Part shown: piece after piece, positions 1 to 6,451 of the stretch
Numbering within the stretch: position 1 is the stretch's first letter
Layout: the number at the start of each line of letters is the position of its first letter
Source: Armatimonadota bacterium
GTDB lineage: Bacteria > Armatimonadota > Armatimonadia > Armatimonadales > Armatimonadaceae
DNA length: 6,669 nucleotides
NCBI GenBank assembly: GCA_014381035.1
Contig: JACMIS010000576.1
Coordinates: 1 to 6,669, forward strand
Reading direction: 5' to 3'
Notes under the pieces: model-generated
Databases searched by the model: none
Seen by the model: only the letters and a program-made list of their open reading frames with translations
What the model was told of the DNA's origin: nothing
Position numbers and translations under genes: made by a program

Positions 1-595
1 GACACATGTTCGAGCAATCGGGCAGATTATTCGTCCCGAATTCGCGCACGAACAGTTGGTATAAAAACGCCGCTTCGTTCGAAGTGCGCCCCGACGTGTA
101 GAAAACCGCTTGATCCGGCGAGGCGAGGGAATTCAGGTTGCTGGCAATCAGCGAGAAGGAGTCGTCCCAGGAAATCGCCTCGTAATGCTCGCTACCCGGT
201 TTGCGGATCATCGGGTGTGTAAGGCGTCCCTGTTTCCCTAACCAGTGATCCGACTGTTGAGACAATTCGGCGATGGAATAGCGGGCGAAAAATTCGGGCG
301 TGATGCGTGCCGTCGTCGCCTCGTCGGAAACCGCCTTCGCGCCGTTCTCGCAAAACTCGGTGGGGGCACGGTGGTCGTCCGGGTCGGGCCATGCGCAGGA
401 AGGGCAATCGAAACCGTTCTTCTGATTGATCGTGGTCAGGGTTTTGAACGTGCGACCCGCGCCCATCTCTCCGAAACCGAAACGCAGGGTTTGCACGATT
501 GCCGATATCCCACTCGCGACAGTTTCTCGCTCGCCGATGCGCGGTTCCGTGGTTTCAGCAGGCGGTTGCGCCGAGATTTCTGTGCTGTTTGTCAT
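1..595 (-). CDS. Molybdopterin oxidoreductase alpha subunit, FdhA/YdeP type (N-terminal part)
   Basis: This is the first 198 codons of a molybdenum-bis-MGD oxidoreductase of the FdhF/YdeP-like alpha subunit family, often annotated as formate dehydrogenase. The gene runs off the left edge, so its C-terminal part is missing. I translated it by hand from the ATG at 595 and it is open throughout. Family hallmarks are FDCPSCAWPDP (62-72) and FCENGAK (81-87), whose Cys64, Cys67 and Cys82 could be Fe-S ligands. Others are the WLGKQGRL block (118-125), FYTSGRTSNEAAF (165-177), and FGTNNLPDCSNMC ending at Cys198. That Cys precedes the expected His and aligns best with the SeCys/Cys molybdenum ligand of formate dehydrogenases (inference). 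The start overlaps the fdhD stop as ATGA, with no good ribosome site of its own, so translational coupling is likely. FdhD next door supports a formate-dehydrogenase-like enzyme. The true substrate is unproven, since YdeP homologues are also linked to acid resistance. Confidence 0.93.
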   Translation of the reverse strand, partial: MTNSTEISAQPPAETTEPRIGERETVASGISAIVQTLRFGFGEMGAGRTFKTLTTINQKNGFDCPSCAWPDPDDHRAPTEFCENGAKAVSDEATTARITPEFFARYSIAELSQQSDHWLGKQGRLTHPMIRKPGSEHYEAISWDDSFSLIASNLNSLASPDQAVFYTSGRTSNEAAFLYQLFVREFGTNNLPDCSNMC

Positions 596-1428
596 GGTCG
601 TGCGATTCTGTCCCCACCGGAGTATATATTAAACCGCTCCCCCCGAACAAATCCCAGTAAAGTCAATCCGGCGTCACGCGCCAAAGATATGGCAAGCGAA
701 GACGGTGCCCCGACCGCCGCGAGTGTTGGTATTCCCGCCATGACCGCTTTTTGCACCAGTTCGAAGGAAGCCCGTCCGCTCACGAATAACAGCGACTCGG
801 ACAGTGGCAACGTCTCGTTGCGAACGGCGATGCCGATGAGTTTATCCACGGCGTTGTGCCGCCCGACATCCTCCCGAATCTCTCGCAGGTTCCCTTTCGT
901 ATCGAAAAGCCCGGCGGCATGCAGTCCGCCGGTACGTTCGAACGTTTCCTGTGCCGCCCGCAGGGTATCGGAAAGGGAACAAATCGTCGCCGCCGTCCAG
1001 GTGGGGACATTGCGGATCAACGTGAATGGTTGCCGGGATTCGATGGCTTCCAGCGATGCTTTCCCGCAAACCCCGCAGGACGAAGTCATGTAGGACCGTC
1101 GCGCCGAGTCCCCCAACGGCGGGAGCGATTCTCCGCCGAGCGTGAGTGTAACGACATTCCGAAACCCACCCTGCTGGATCGGACCGCTTTCCTCCGAACG
1201 AATTATCGGAAACGAGCCGGTAAGAATGCCTTCGCCCCACAGGAAACCAGCGGCAAGTTCGGCGTCGTTGCCCGGTGTGCGCATCGTGATCGCGACGGAA
1301 ACCGAATCGCTATTCGTGGTCCGGACGCGGATTTCGAGCGGTTCTTCGATAGCCACGGCGTCGTTACGCTCCTGTGTCGCGTTTCCCGCGATGGTGACGA
1401 CCGCGACATCGCGCGACTGACTTGTCAT
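592..1428 (-). CDS. fdhD: Formate dehydrogenase accessory sulfurtransferase FdhD
   Basis: FdhD carries sulfur from a cysteine desulfurase to the Mo-bis-MGD cofactor of formate dehydrogenases, which is needed for their activity. It acts in the cytoplasm. The 278-residue product has the family blocks in order: EEPLEIRV (28-35), TPGNDAELAAGFLWGEGI (51-68), the sulfur-transfer loop SSCGVCGKAS (116-125) with Cys118 and Cys121, TGGLHAAGLF (166-175), EDVGRHNAVDK (186-196), SGRASFELVQKA (217-228) and GERFNIY (263-269). Length is normal for the family. I chose the ATG at 1428 because it lies 4 bases after the upstream stop and has a GGA about 9 bases ahead. The frame stays open to an ATG at 1509, but that extension lies inside the upstream gene and looks unlike the family. 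The stop overlaps the oxidoreductase start by 4 bases, fitting co-production with its client enzyme. Confidence 0.96.
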   Translation of the reverse strand: MTSQSRDVAVVTIAGNATQERNDAVAIEEPLEIRVRTTNSDSVSVAITMRTPGNDAELAAGFLWGEGILTGSFPIIRSEESGPIQQGGFRNVVTLTLGGESLPPLGDSARRSYMTSSCGVCGKASLEAIESRQPFTLIRNVPTWTAATICSLSDTLRAAQETFERTGGLHAAGLFDTKGNLREIREDVGRHNAVDKLIGIAVRNETLPLSESLLFVSGRASFELVQKAVMAGIPTLAAVGAPSSLAISLARDAGLTLLGFVRGERFNIYSGGDRIARP

Positions 1429-1432
1429 GGTG

Positions 1433-1933
1433 TTATTCCAGCCGGGGCAGTTTTTCATCCATCGCCGCTTGCAACGCCCGGATGTGGCGTGCGTTTTCGC
1501 CGAGATCACCGCGCCCGACTCGCGACCAGGAATGAATCGTCACCAGCGAGGAATCGTTGTCTCTACCTGTCGGGGTTACGGTCACCGAAACGTCGTCGGT
1601 GAACAACGGGATAGCCGTGCGCACCTCGGCATGCAGCGTCCCCTTCGTCTCGTCCCGATTCGTGACTTTCCAGTTGCGGATTCCGCTTGCCGCCGCAGAG
1701 GCGAAGCGCAACGTATTCGATGGCGACGAATCGTACTTCCGCGATTGAAGGTCCGGATAGCCGGGGTGCGCCCCGGTTGTGACATCGTTCGATACCCAGC
1801 CCGCACGCGGCACATAAAGGATCGCGGTTGCCGCCAACGCGCCGATGAGTGCGGGCAGGATGACAGCGCGTACCCAGAACTGCCGTTTCTCTGACGCCGA
1901 TTTTTGCGGTTTCACCCTATCCTGAACGCTCAC
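1433..1933 (-). CDS. DUF1499 family membrane-anchored protein
   Basis: Predicted protein of 166 residues with one N-terminal hydrophobic segment (about 21-40) after a basic stretch, so it is probably anchored in the inner membrane with the domain outside. The rest matches the DUF1499 pattern: YPDLQSRKY (59-67), an AA..I.NWKV stretch (80-90), an AEVRT strand (102-106), FTDDV (111-115), and the signature SRVGRGDLGENARHIR (137-152). The biochemical function of DUF1499 is unknown. The start is probably the GTG at 1933, which forms a GTGA overlap with the hisC stop. A second GTG at 1915 has an AGGA a few bases ahead and would shorten the protein by 6 residues. The longer open frame back to 2110 lies inside hisC and is not family-like. 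It sits 4 bases upstream of fdhD, so the two are co-transcribed. Confidence 0.85.
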   Translation of the reverse strand: MSVQDRVKPQKSASEKRQFWVRAVILPALIGALAATAILYVPRAGWVSNDVTTGAHPGYPDLQSRKYDSSPSNTLRFASAAASGIRNWKVTNRDETKGTLHAEVRTAIPLFTDDVSVTVTPTGRDNDSSLVTIHSWSRVGRGDLGENARHIRALQAAMDEKLPRLE

Positions 1934-3114
1934 GATCCAACCGGGGTTCCAGCAGAAAGCGTCATCAAAACATCTTCGAGTGATTTCAGGAATCGGTCGT
2001 TTTGCGTTGCGGTCCCGACCGTCACGCGCAGAAAAGTCGGCAGCCCGAAAACGTCGCCGGTGCGCACAATGACTCCCTGCTTCAAAAGGGCTGTGAACAC
2101 TTCGCGGCACGGTTGCTTCGTGTCTACCAGGACAAAGTTCGCGAAGGAGGGGATATAGGGCAAACCCATTCGCTCGAATCCGGCATAAAACTGGTTCAGT
2201 CCGTCGGTGTTGGTTCGTAGCGACTTCTCGACAAAAGCGGTATCCGTAATCGCGGACGTCGCGGCTATTTGTGCGGCAAGATTGACATTGAACGGCGAAC
2301 GTGCCTGATTCATGAGTGCGATGACCTGGGAATCAGCGACCCCGAACCCGACGCGCAAGCCCGCGAGTCCATACATCTTGCTGAATGTTCGCAGTCCGAT
2401 TACGGGTGCTCCCTCGCGGATGTAGTCGAGTGCCTTCGGAAATTGGGGGCGGTGATAAACATATTCGGCGTAGGCCTCGTCCAATACCAGCATCGCCCGA
2501 GAGGGAAGACGTGCTAAAAGCCGGTTGATGGCGGCTTTATCCTCGACAACGGTCCCGGTCGGGTTGTGCGGGTTCGCGACAAAAACAAGGCGCGTCTTTG
2601 CGGTCACGGCGTCCGCCATCGCGTCCAGATCATGCACCAGTTCGGGGCGGGTGAGAGGCACTTTGACCGACTTTGCTCCCGCGAGTGTGGCGGCGGCTTC
2701 GTACAGAACGAAAGTCGGGTCTCCGATAACGATTTCATCGCCGTCCTCTAAAAATGTCAGACCCAGAAGATGGATAATCTCGTCGGAACCGTTCCCGAAG
2801 ACTAGCATGTCCGGCGACACCTGCAATTCGTCCGCGACCGCAAGGCGCAGGTCGTGGCATCCGCCATCCGGATACAGGGCAAGCCGTGGCAGTGCGTCCG
2901 ACAACGATTGCAGGGCGGCAGGAGAAGGACCGAGCGGGTTTTCGTTGGACGCGAGTTTGACAATCTCACCCGTGATGCCGAATTCGCGTTTCACTTCCTC
3001 GATCGGTTTTCCCGGTTGATACGGCTTCAGATCGCGTAACCGTTGCGCTATTTCCAGGGCGTCGGGAGAAAGAAGAGGAAGGTTTTCTGAAAATTTTTGC
3101 GAGATGAAACTCAT
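1930..3114 (-). CDS. hisC: Histidinol-phosphate aminotransferase (HisC-type, PLP-dependent)
   Basis: Class I/II fold-type I aminotransferase of 394 residues that resembles HisC, which transaminates imidazole acetol phosphate with glutamate in histidine synthesis. Visible motifs are SNENPLGPSP (56-65), GNGSDE (108-113), VANPHNPTGT (179-188) with Asn184 near the cofactor, LDEAYAEY (211-218) with Asp212 for the PLP ring nitrogen, and RTFSKMYGLAGLRVGF (242-257). In the last of these, Lys246 forms the Schiff base. Arg254 and Arg363 (FLRVTVG) are candidate phosphate and carboxylate binders. I chose the ATG at 3114 because AAAGGA lies 9 bases ahead. An in-frame ATG at 3138 would bury that site. No other his biosynthesis gene is next to it. 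Stand-alone HisC-like enzymes can also act on aromatic keto acids, so the substrate is likely but not certain. It is the first gene of the operon and overlaps the DUF1499 gene. Confidence 0.93.
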   Translation of the reverse strand: MSFISQKFSENLPLLSPDALEIAQRLRDLKPYQPGKPIEEVKREFGITGEIVKLASNENPLGPSPAALQSLSDALPRLALYPDGGCHDLRLAVADELQVSPDMLVFGNGSDEIIHLLGLTFLEDGDEIVIGDPTFVLYEAAATLAGAKSVKVPLTRPELVHDLDAMADAVTAKTRLVFVANPHNPTGTVVEDKAAINRLLARLPSRAMLVLDEAYAEYVYHRPQFPKALDYIREGAPVIGLRTFSKMYGLAGLRVGFGVADSQVIALMNQARSPFNVNLAAQIAATSAITDTAFVEKSLRTNTDGLNQFYAGFERMGLPYIPSFANFVLVDTKQPCREVFTALLKQGVIVRTGDVFGLPTFLRVTVGTATQNDRFLKSLEDVLMTLSAGTPVGS

Positions 3115-3123
3115 CGAAACAAA

Positions 3124-3168
3124 TCCTTTATTTTGCAAAGTTTAACCGATTTTACAAAAGTGCGCCAA
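3124..3168 (-). promoter_or_regulatory. Candidate hisC operon promoter and ribosome binding site
   Basis: On the minus strand, TTGGCG (3168-3163) is followed 18 bases later by TAAACT (3144-3139), a moderate match to a sigma-70 type -35/-10 pair. Transcription would begin near 3132, giving a short leader with the ribosome site AAAGGA (3129-3124) nine bases before the ATG. The boxes were picked by eye in an AT-rich stretch where chance matches are likely. The ribosome site is more certain than the promoter. Confidence 0.35.
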
Positions 3169-3271
3169 CAAACTGCGATGTCACAACGACATAAAGCCAG
3201 AAAACGGAGCAAGATGCACGAAATGTGCCATGTTTAATATTTACCGGCTGCGGGAACACCGGATAGGACCA

Positions 3272-3296
3272 TCGCTACTCCATCTACCCGTAGCGA
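3272..3296 (+). promoter_or_regulatory. Possible leader hairpin upstream of the first ferritin-like gene
   Basis: TCGCTAC (3272-3278) and GTAGCGA (3290-3296) form a perfect 7-bp inverted repeat around an 11-base loop. It lies about 70 bases before the GTG start in the 253-base divergent region (3115-3367). The region holds no convincing open frame and no clear -35/-10 pair on the plus strand. No T-run follows the hairpin, so it is not a terminator. It could be a protein-binding dyad or a leader stem, or it could be chance. Confidence 0.25.
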
Positions 3297-3367
3297 AATA
3301 TCATCCTCCATCATTAGAAACAAACTCCATTCAGAAAAACATTCGGTCTGGAGCGAAAGGAACAGTA

Positions 3368-4264
3368 GTGAACGAAACGACTTACGATCTCGACGAACTG
3401 CGTCGAAACCCGGTGTCGCGCCGTGCGTTTTTCACACGCATGACGGCGGCGGGCTTAGGAATCGCAGCGGCGAGCCTTCTTGCATCTACAAATATCGCCT
3501 GCGGCGGCGGGGATGACGATGACGACAACCCTAACGCGGGCTTGTTTGACCCCAATAACTTCCCCGGGGTTCTGGGAAGAAGCGCGAACGAAGTAGTTCT
3601 CAACTACGCACTGACACTCGAAATCCTGGAAGCGGACCTGTATCGCCAGGCGTTGAACGCGGCGTCGGGTAGAAGCCTCGACGCCCCCCTGGAAGCAACG
3701 CCTTCCGATTCCTCTACGGGTTCGTACACACTGAATGTGGGGACCGGCGGGCTGGCAGGAGGCGCGGCGGACGCCGGTTTCCTGTACCTCGTGCAGTACG
3801 CGTTTGTAGAAGCGGCACACCGCGACTTCCTGCGCACGGCATTGTCGTCGTTCGGCGCACCGGTAACGACGCCCAACTCACGTGGGTATCAACTCCCGGC
3901 AGGCGCGGGCAACGATCTTCGTTCCATCCTGCAAGCACTTTACGCCGTGGAAGAAACCGGCGTCCGCGCTTATCTGGGTGCCGCACCGTTTATGTCATTC
4001 ACGACTGCGCAGGACAAATCGCTTGTCACCACGGCGGTCGCGATCCATTCCACCGAAGCGCGGCACTCCGGCGCGATTGCCTACGTGCTTGGATTGAACC
4101 CGGGACCGCTGTATAGCATCCCCGGCGTTGTCACCGGCAAGAGAGTCACCGACGGAGCTGCCGCTCCCAACAGTGGCACCGGCATTTCGGAAGACACATT
4201 CCAGTATTACTCGGACCCTGCGGCGGTACTCGCGGCGGTGCGACCGTTCATCGTAGGCGCGTAA
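3368..4264 (+). CDS. Tat-exported ferritin-like protein (Ferritin_2, PCC13-62-like)
   Basis: Predicted exported four-helix ferritin-like protein of 298 residues, in the PF13668 group that includes plant desiccation-related PCC13-62. The N-terminus has a twin-arginine signal: SRRAFF at 17-22 and a hydrophobic run at 26-44. Cys45 follows, then GGG and five Asp residues (49-53). The lipobox is poor (NIAC), so lipid attachment is uncertain. Likely di-iron ligands by family pattern are Glu88 (LEILEADLY), Glu148 and His151 (VEAAHRDFL), Glu195 (VEETGVRAY), and Glu230 and His233 (STEARHSG). The GTG at 3368 is the start because AAAGGA lies 6 bases ahead. An open frame back to an ATG at 3230 would put the Tat motif about 60 residues in and is not credible. 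A paralogue follows 21 bases downstream and both are probably on one transcript. The catalytic role, such as iron oxidation or peroxide protection, is not shown by sequence. Confidence 0.9.
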   Translation: MNETTYDLDELRRNPVSRRAFFTRMTAAGLGIAAASLLASTNIACGGGDDDDDNPNAGLFDPNNFPGVLGRSANEVVLNYALTLEILEADLYRQALNAASGRSLDAPLEATPSDSSTGSYTLNVGTGGLAGGAADAGFLYLVQYAFVEAAHRDFLRTALSSFGAPVTTPNSRGYQLPAGAGNDLRSILQALYAVEETGVRAYLGAAPFMSFTTAQDKSLVTTAVAIHSTEARHSGAIAYVLGLNPGPLYSIPGVVTGKRVTDGAAAPNSGTGISEDTFQYYSDPAAVLAAVRPFIVGA

Positions 4265-4285
4265 GAAAAACACAAGGAAAATATC

Positions 4286-4903
4286 ATGCCAACCAAACCT
4301 TCGTTGACATTCAACGACATTCCCGGAACCGGGGACATCAAAGTATTGAACTACGCGCTCGCGCTGGAAGCTGCCGAAGCGGACCTGTACAGCCAAGCAT
4401 TGATCCGTCTGACCACCGGTGGAAACATCAACGGCGTTAACGTCGCTGGTCTCGGCTTAGCCGCGTCCGCCCCGGATGTGGCGTACGTCGCACAATTCGG
4501 TCGGGTCGAACGCGAACACCGCGACTTCCTGATCAGTGCGCTCGGCGCACAGGCGATCACCAATACCGCGTTGCGCGGTGCTACGTTCGACTTCGGGATC
4601 GGCTTGTTAGACCGACCCGGTATCGTCAACCTGCTTCGCGTCGTCGAAGCAACCGGAACCGAAGCCTATCTCGGCGCGATTCCGTTTTTCGAGACGAAGA
4701 CGTACCTCGCTGTCGCAGGCGGGATCCAAGCCACGGAAGCACGCCACACGGCGGTGATCACGGCGGTTCAGAACACCCTCTTTGGCGGCTCGCTACCGAC
4801 GGCACCGCTGGCGAATGTAAACAACGGTATCGATGATCCCCAGACTCCGAACGAGGTGCTTGCCATCGTTTCCGGTCCGGCTGGCTTTATCGTCCTCCCG
4901 TAA
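4286..4903 (+). CDS. Ferritin-like protein without signal peptide (Ferritin_2 paralogue)
   Basis: Second PF13668-type ferritin-like protein, 205 residues, a clear paralogue of the preceding gene. The shared blocks run in the same order: LNYALALEAAEADLYSQAL (21-39), a VEREHRDFLISALG block (74-87), EATGTEAYLGAIPF (121-134) and ATEARHTA (149-156). Predicted di-iron ligands are Glu31, Glu75, His78, Glu121, Glu151 and His154, so all metal positions look intact. Unlike its neighbour it has no signal peptide or hydrophobic N-terminus and would stay in the cytoplasm unless carried out with a partner. The ATG at 4286 has an AAGGA about 7 bases ahead, and the gap from the upstream stop is 21 bases, which indicates an operon. 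A strong terminator follows directly. The family assignment is firm, but a physiological role in iron handling or stress and desiccation defence is inference from the family. Confidence 0.9.
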   Translation: MPTKPSLTFNDIPGTGDIKVLNYALALEAAEADLYSQALIRLTTGGNINGVNVAGLGLAASAPDVAYVAQFGRVEREHRDFLISALGAQAITNTALRGATFDFGIGLLDRPGIVNLLRVVEATGTEAYLGAIPFFETKTYLAVAGGIQATEARHTAVITAVQNTLFGGSLPTAPLANVNNGIDDPQTPNEVLAIVSGPAGFIVLP

Positions 4904-4913
4904 ACAAACAGGG

Positions 4914-4952
4914 AAAAACAGGGGGCTTCCAAATGGGAGCCCCCTGTTTTTT
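4914..4952. terminator. Bidirectional intrinsic terminator
   Basis: A 12-bp stem (CAGGGGGCTTCC, 4919-4930; GGGAGCCCCCTG, 4935-4946) with one wobble pair and an AAAT loop is flanked by A5 on the left (4914-4918) and T6 on the right (4947-4952). It reads as a Rho-independent terminator in both directions. It lies between the ferritin-like pair on the plus strand and hisS on the minus strand, which converge here. Confidence 0.93.
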
Positions 4953-4983
4953 ATGTCGCCATGTGCAATTGTGGGAACATGAA

Positions 4984-6282
4984 TCATCCGCTCAGGCGAT
5001 CCACCAGAGTGAGCAGGGGAACCACTTCCTGCGATTTGGTGATGACGTCCCGCACATTAACCACTCCGCCTGCCAGTTCCTCATCGCCGACGATCACGGC
5101 ATACCGTGCGCGGATCGCATCGGCCTGTTCGAGCATCCCTTTCATGCGCCGCCCGGTATAATCCACGTCCGCTGAAATACCGGCTCCCCGCAACTCGGCG
5201 AGTAACGGGACACATGCTTTGCGTGCTGCGTCCCCGATGGGACAAAGAAACGCGGTCGGTCCCGCCGATTGCGGAACACTCGCTTTTAGCGTTTCCAGTG
5301 CGAGAAGTGTTCTTTCGATGCCCAATCCGAACCCGATTCCCGGCGTCGGGGGACCGCCGATACTTTCCACCAGTCTATCGTAGCGACCGCCCCCAGCGAG
5401 TGCGGATTGTGCGCCCACATCCGGCGACTGCACCTCAAAGGCGGTTTTGACATAATAATCGAACCCACGAACAAGCCGTGGGTCGGCTTCATAGGTCACA
5501 CCGAGATCGTCGAGATAGCCAAGCAAAGTGTCATGATGGGACCGCGATTCGTCGTCTAAAAAGTCCGAAAGTAGGGGAGCCGACGCCAGTATCTGCTGAT
5601 CCCGCTCCGATTTGCTATCCAGCATACGGAGAGCGTTCGTCTCGTACCGACGCCGGTTATCGTCGCTCATATCGGCGAGAAACGGTTCCGCGAACTCGCG
5701 CAACGCCGCGATATACCGCCCCCGACTTTCCACCGTTCCGACCGAGTTGATTTTCAGCGTCAGTCGGGCAATTCCGAGGCGGCGGAAAAAGGTCACTGCC
5801 AGGTTGATCACTTCCGCGTCTATTTCGGGACCACCTGCGCCCAGTGCCTCGACGCCGAACTGATGGTGCTGGCGATACCGCCCTTTGGTCGGGCGTTCGT
5901 ATCGAAAGATGGACGACAGGTAGTAGAGTTTGTTAACCGGCTTGTCAATGTAAAGGCGGTTCTCCACATAGGCACGAAGCGCGGGCGCGGTTCCTTCCGG
6001 GCGCAAGGTGTAATGATCCGATTTGCCGTCTTTATCCGCTTTAGTCGCGAAGTCATACATCTCTTTAGTGACGATGTCGGTGCCCTCTCCGACGGCACGG
6101 TGAAAAAGATCCGTTTGCTCGAATGCCGGAGTTCTCACTTCTTCATAACCATACAAGCGGGCGACATCGCGGACGACACCCTCGAACCAGTGCCATTTCG
6201 CTATATCTTCGACCCAACTTGAGCGATCCCGACCGGCGGGTAATATATCGTGTGTTCCCTTTGGTGCAACATATTTCGGCAT
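4984..6282 (-). CDS. hisS: Histidyl-tRNA synthetase
   Basis: Class II aminoacyl-tRNA synthetase of 432 residues, full length for bacterial HisRS, which charges tRNA-His in the cytoplasm. The start MPKYVAPKGTHDILP is typical. Class II motif 1 lies around 45-66 (TPAFEQTDLF, then VGEGTDIV). TLRPEGTAP (92-100) is the substrate loop. Motif 2 is IFRYERPTKGRYRQHHQFGVE (125-145) with Arg127. The HisRS-specific LVRGFDYYVKTAFEV block (270-284) has Arg272. Motif 3 is GIGFGLGIER (315-324) with Arg324. The C-terminal anticodon-binding domain covers about 343-432. The ATG at 6282 is the family start, yet the preceding bases (AATCCCCCTTACT) hold no recognisable ribosome site. The gene is alone on its strand here and ends at the shared terminator. 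No T-box leader is visible. Confidence 0.98.
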   Translation of the reverse strand: MPKYVAPKGTHDILPAGRDRSSWVEDIAKWHWFEGVVRDVARLYGYEEVRTPAFEQTDLFHRAVGEGTDIVTKEMYDFATKADKDGKSDHYTLRPEGTAPALRAYVENRLYIDKPVNKLYYLSSIFRYERPTKGRYRQHHQFGVEALGAGGPEIDAEVINLAVTFFRRLGIARLTLKINSVGTVESRGRYIAALREFAEPFLADMSDDNRRRYETNALRMLDSKSERDQQILASAPLLSDFLDDESRSHHDTLLGYLDDLGVTYEADPRLVRGFDYYVKTAFEVQSPDVGAQSALAGGGRYDRLVESIGGPPTPGIGFGLGIERTLLALETLKASVPQSAGPTAFLCPIGDAARKACVPLLAELRGAGISADVDYTGRRMKGMLEQADAIRARYAVIVGDEELAGGVVNVRDVITKSQEVVPLLTLVDRLSG

Positions 6283-6292
6283 AGTAAGGGGG

Positions 6293-6298
6293 ATTTTA
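6293..6298 (-). promoter_or_regulatory. Candidate hisS -10 element close to the start codon
   Basis: TAAAAT on the minus strand ends 10 bases before the hisS ATG. If it is a -10 box, transcription would start about 4-5 bases before the ATG, giving an almost leaderless mRNA. That fits the missing ribosome binding site. No good -35 box is seen at 16-18 bases. This rests on one hexamer, so confidence is low. Confidence 0.25.
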
Positions 6299-6428
6299 CC
6301 ACGACATTAGCGTCTCATTCCTCGCGAAATCGAAATCGCCCCGTCCGTACTTTGCGGGGAATAGAGCCATCTATCACTTACAACGAGGAAAATAGCACAC
6401 CCTGATTGGAAGTGATTTAATAGGGGAT

Positions 6429-6442
6429 GGAAAACGTTTTCC
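6429..6442. promoter_or_regulatory. Perfect 14-bp palindrome, LacI/GalR-like operator candidate
   Basis: GGAAAACGTTTTCC is a perfect palindrome with a central CpG and the AAACGTTT core typical of LacI/GalR-family operators such as those of PurR, RbsR and CcpA-like regulators. It lies about 96 bases before the ATG at 6538 and about 147 bases from hisS, so the plus-strand gene is the likelier target. A TTTAAT (6416-6421) just upstream could be a -10 box that would place the transcription start at the operator, but no matching -35 is clear. A second dyad, AATAGG (6419-6424) with CCTATT (6441-6446), overlaps it with a different centre. No regulator gene is in the window. Confidence 0.45.
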
Positions 6443-6451
6443 TATTCACTA

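Noticed and set aside
245..1093. Long plus-strand open frame (282 codons) opposite fdhD and the Fdh-like gene
   Set aside because: It is antisense to two well-supported genes, its product is Arg/Ser-rich with no recognisable motif, and it crosses their boundary. It is a shadow of GC-rich coding DNA.
856..1602. Plus-strand open frame (248 codons) opposite fdhD and the DUF1499 gene
   Set aside because: It is antisense to clear family members, with low-complexity Arg-rich composition and no ribosome site that would support it.
1934..2110. N-terminal extension of the DUF1499 protein into hisC
   Set aside because: It lies within hisC, gives an Arg-rich non-family sequence, and the GTG at 1933 or 1915 gives a normal membrane-anchored DUF1499 protein.
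2525..3019. Plus-strand open frame (164 codons) opposite hisC
   Set aside because: It is fully inside hisC on the other strand, is Ser/Thr/Arg-rich, and has no motif.
3216..3228. GCAC-N5-GTGC dyad upstream of the ferritin-like genes
   Set aside because: Only 4 bp per arm, and the flanks do not extend the symmetry, so it is not distinguishable from chance.
3230..3367. N-terminal extension of the first ferritin-like gene to an ATG at 3230
   Set aside because: The extension has no family-like sequence and would bury the Tat motif about 60 residues in. GTG at 3368 has an AAAGGA at ideal spacing.
6373..6416. 7-bp inverted repeat ATCACTT/AAGTGAT separated by 30 bases
   Set aside because: A 7-bp match at this distance in AT-richer intergenic DNA is plausible by chance, and nothing nearby supports a function.
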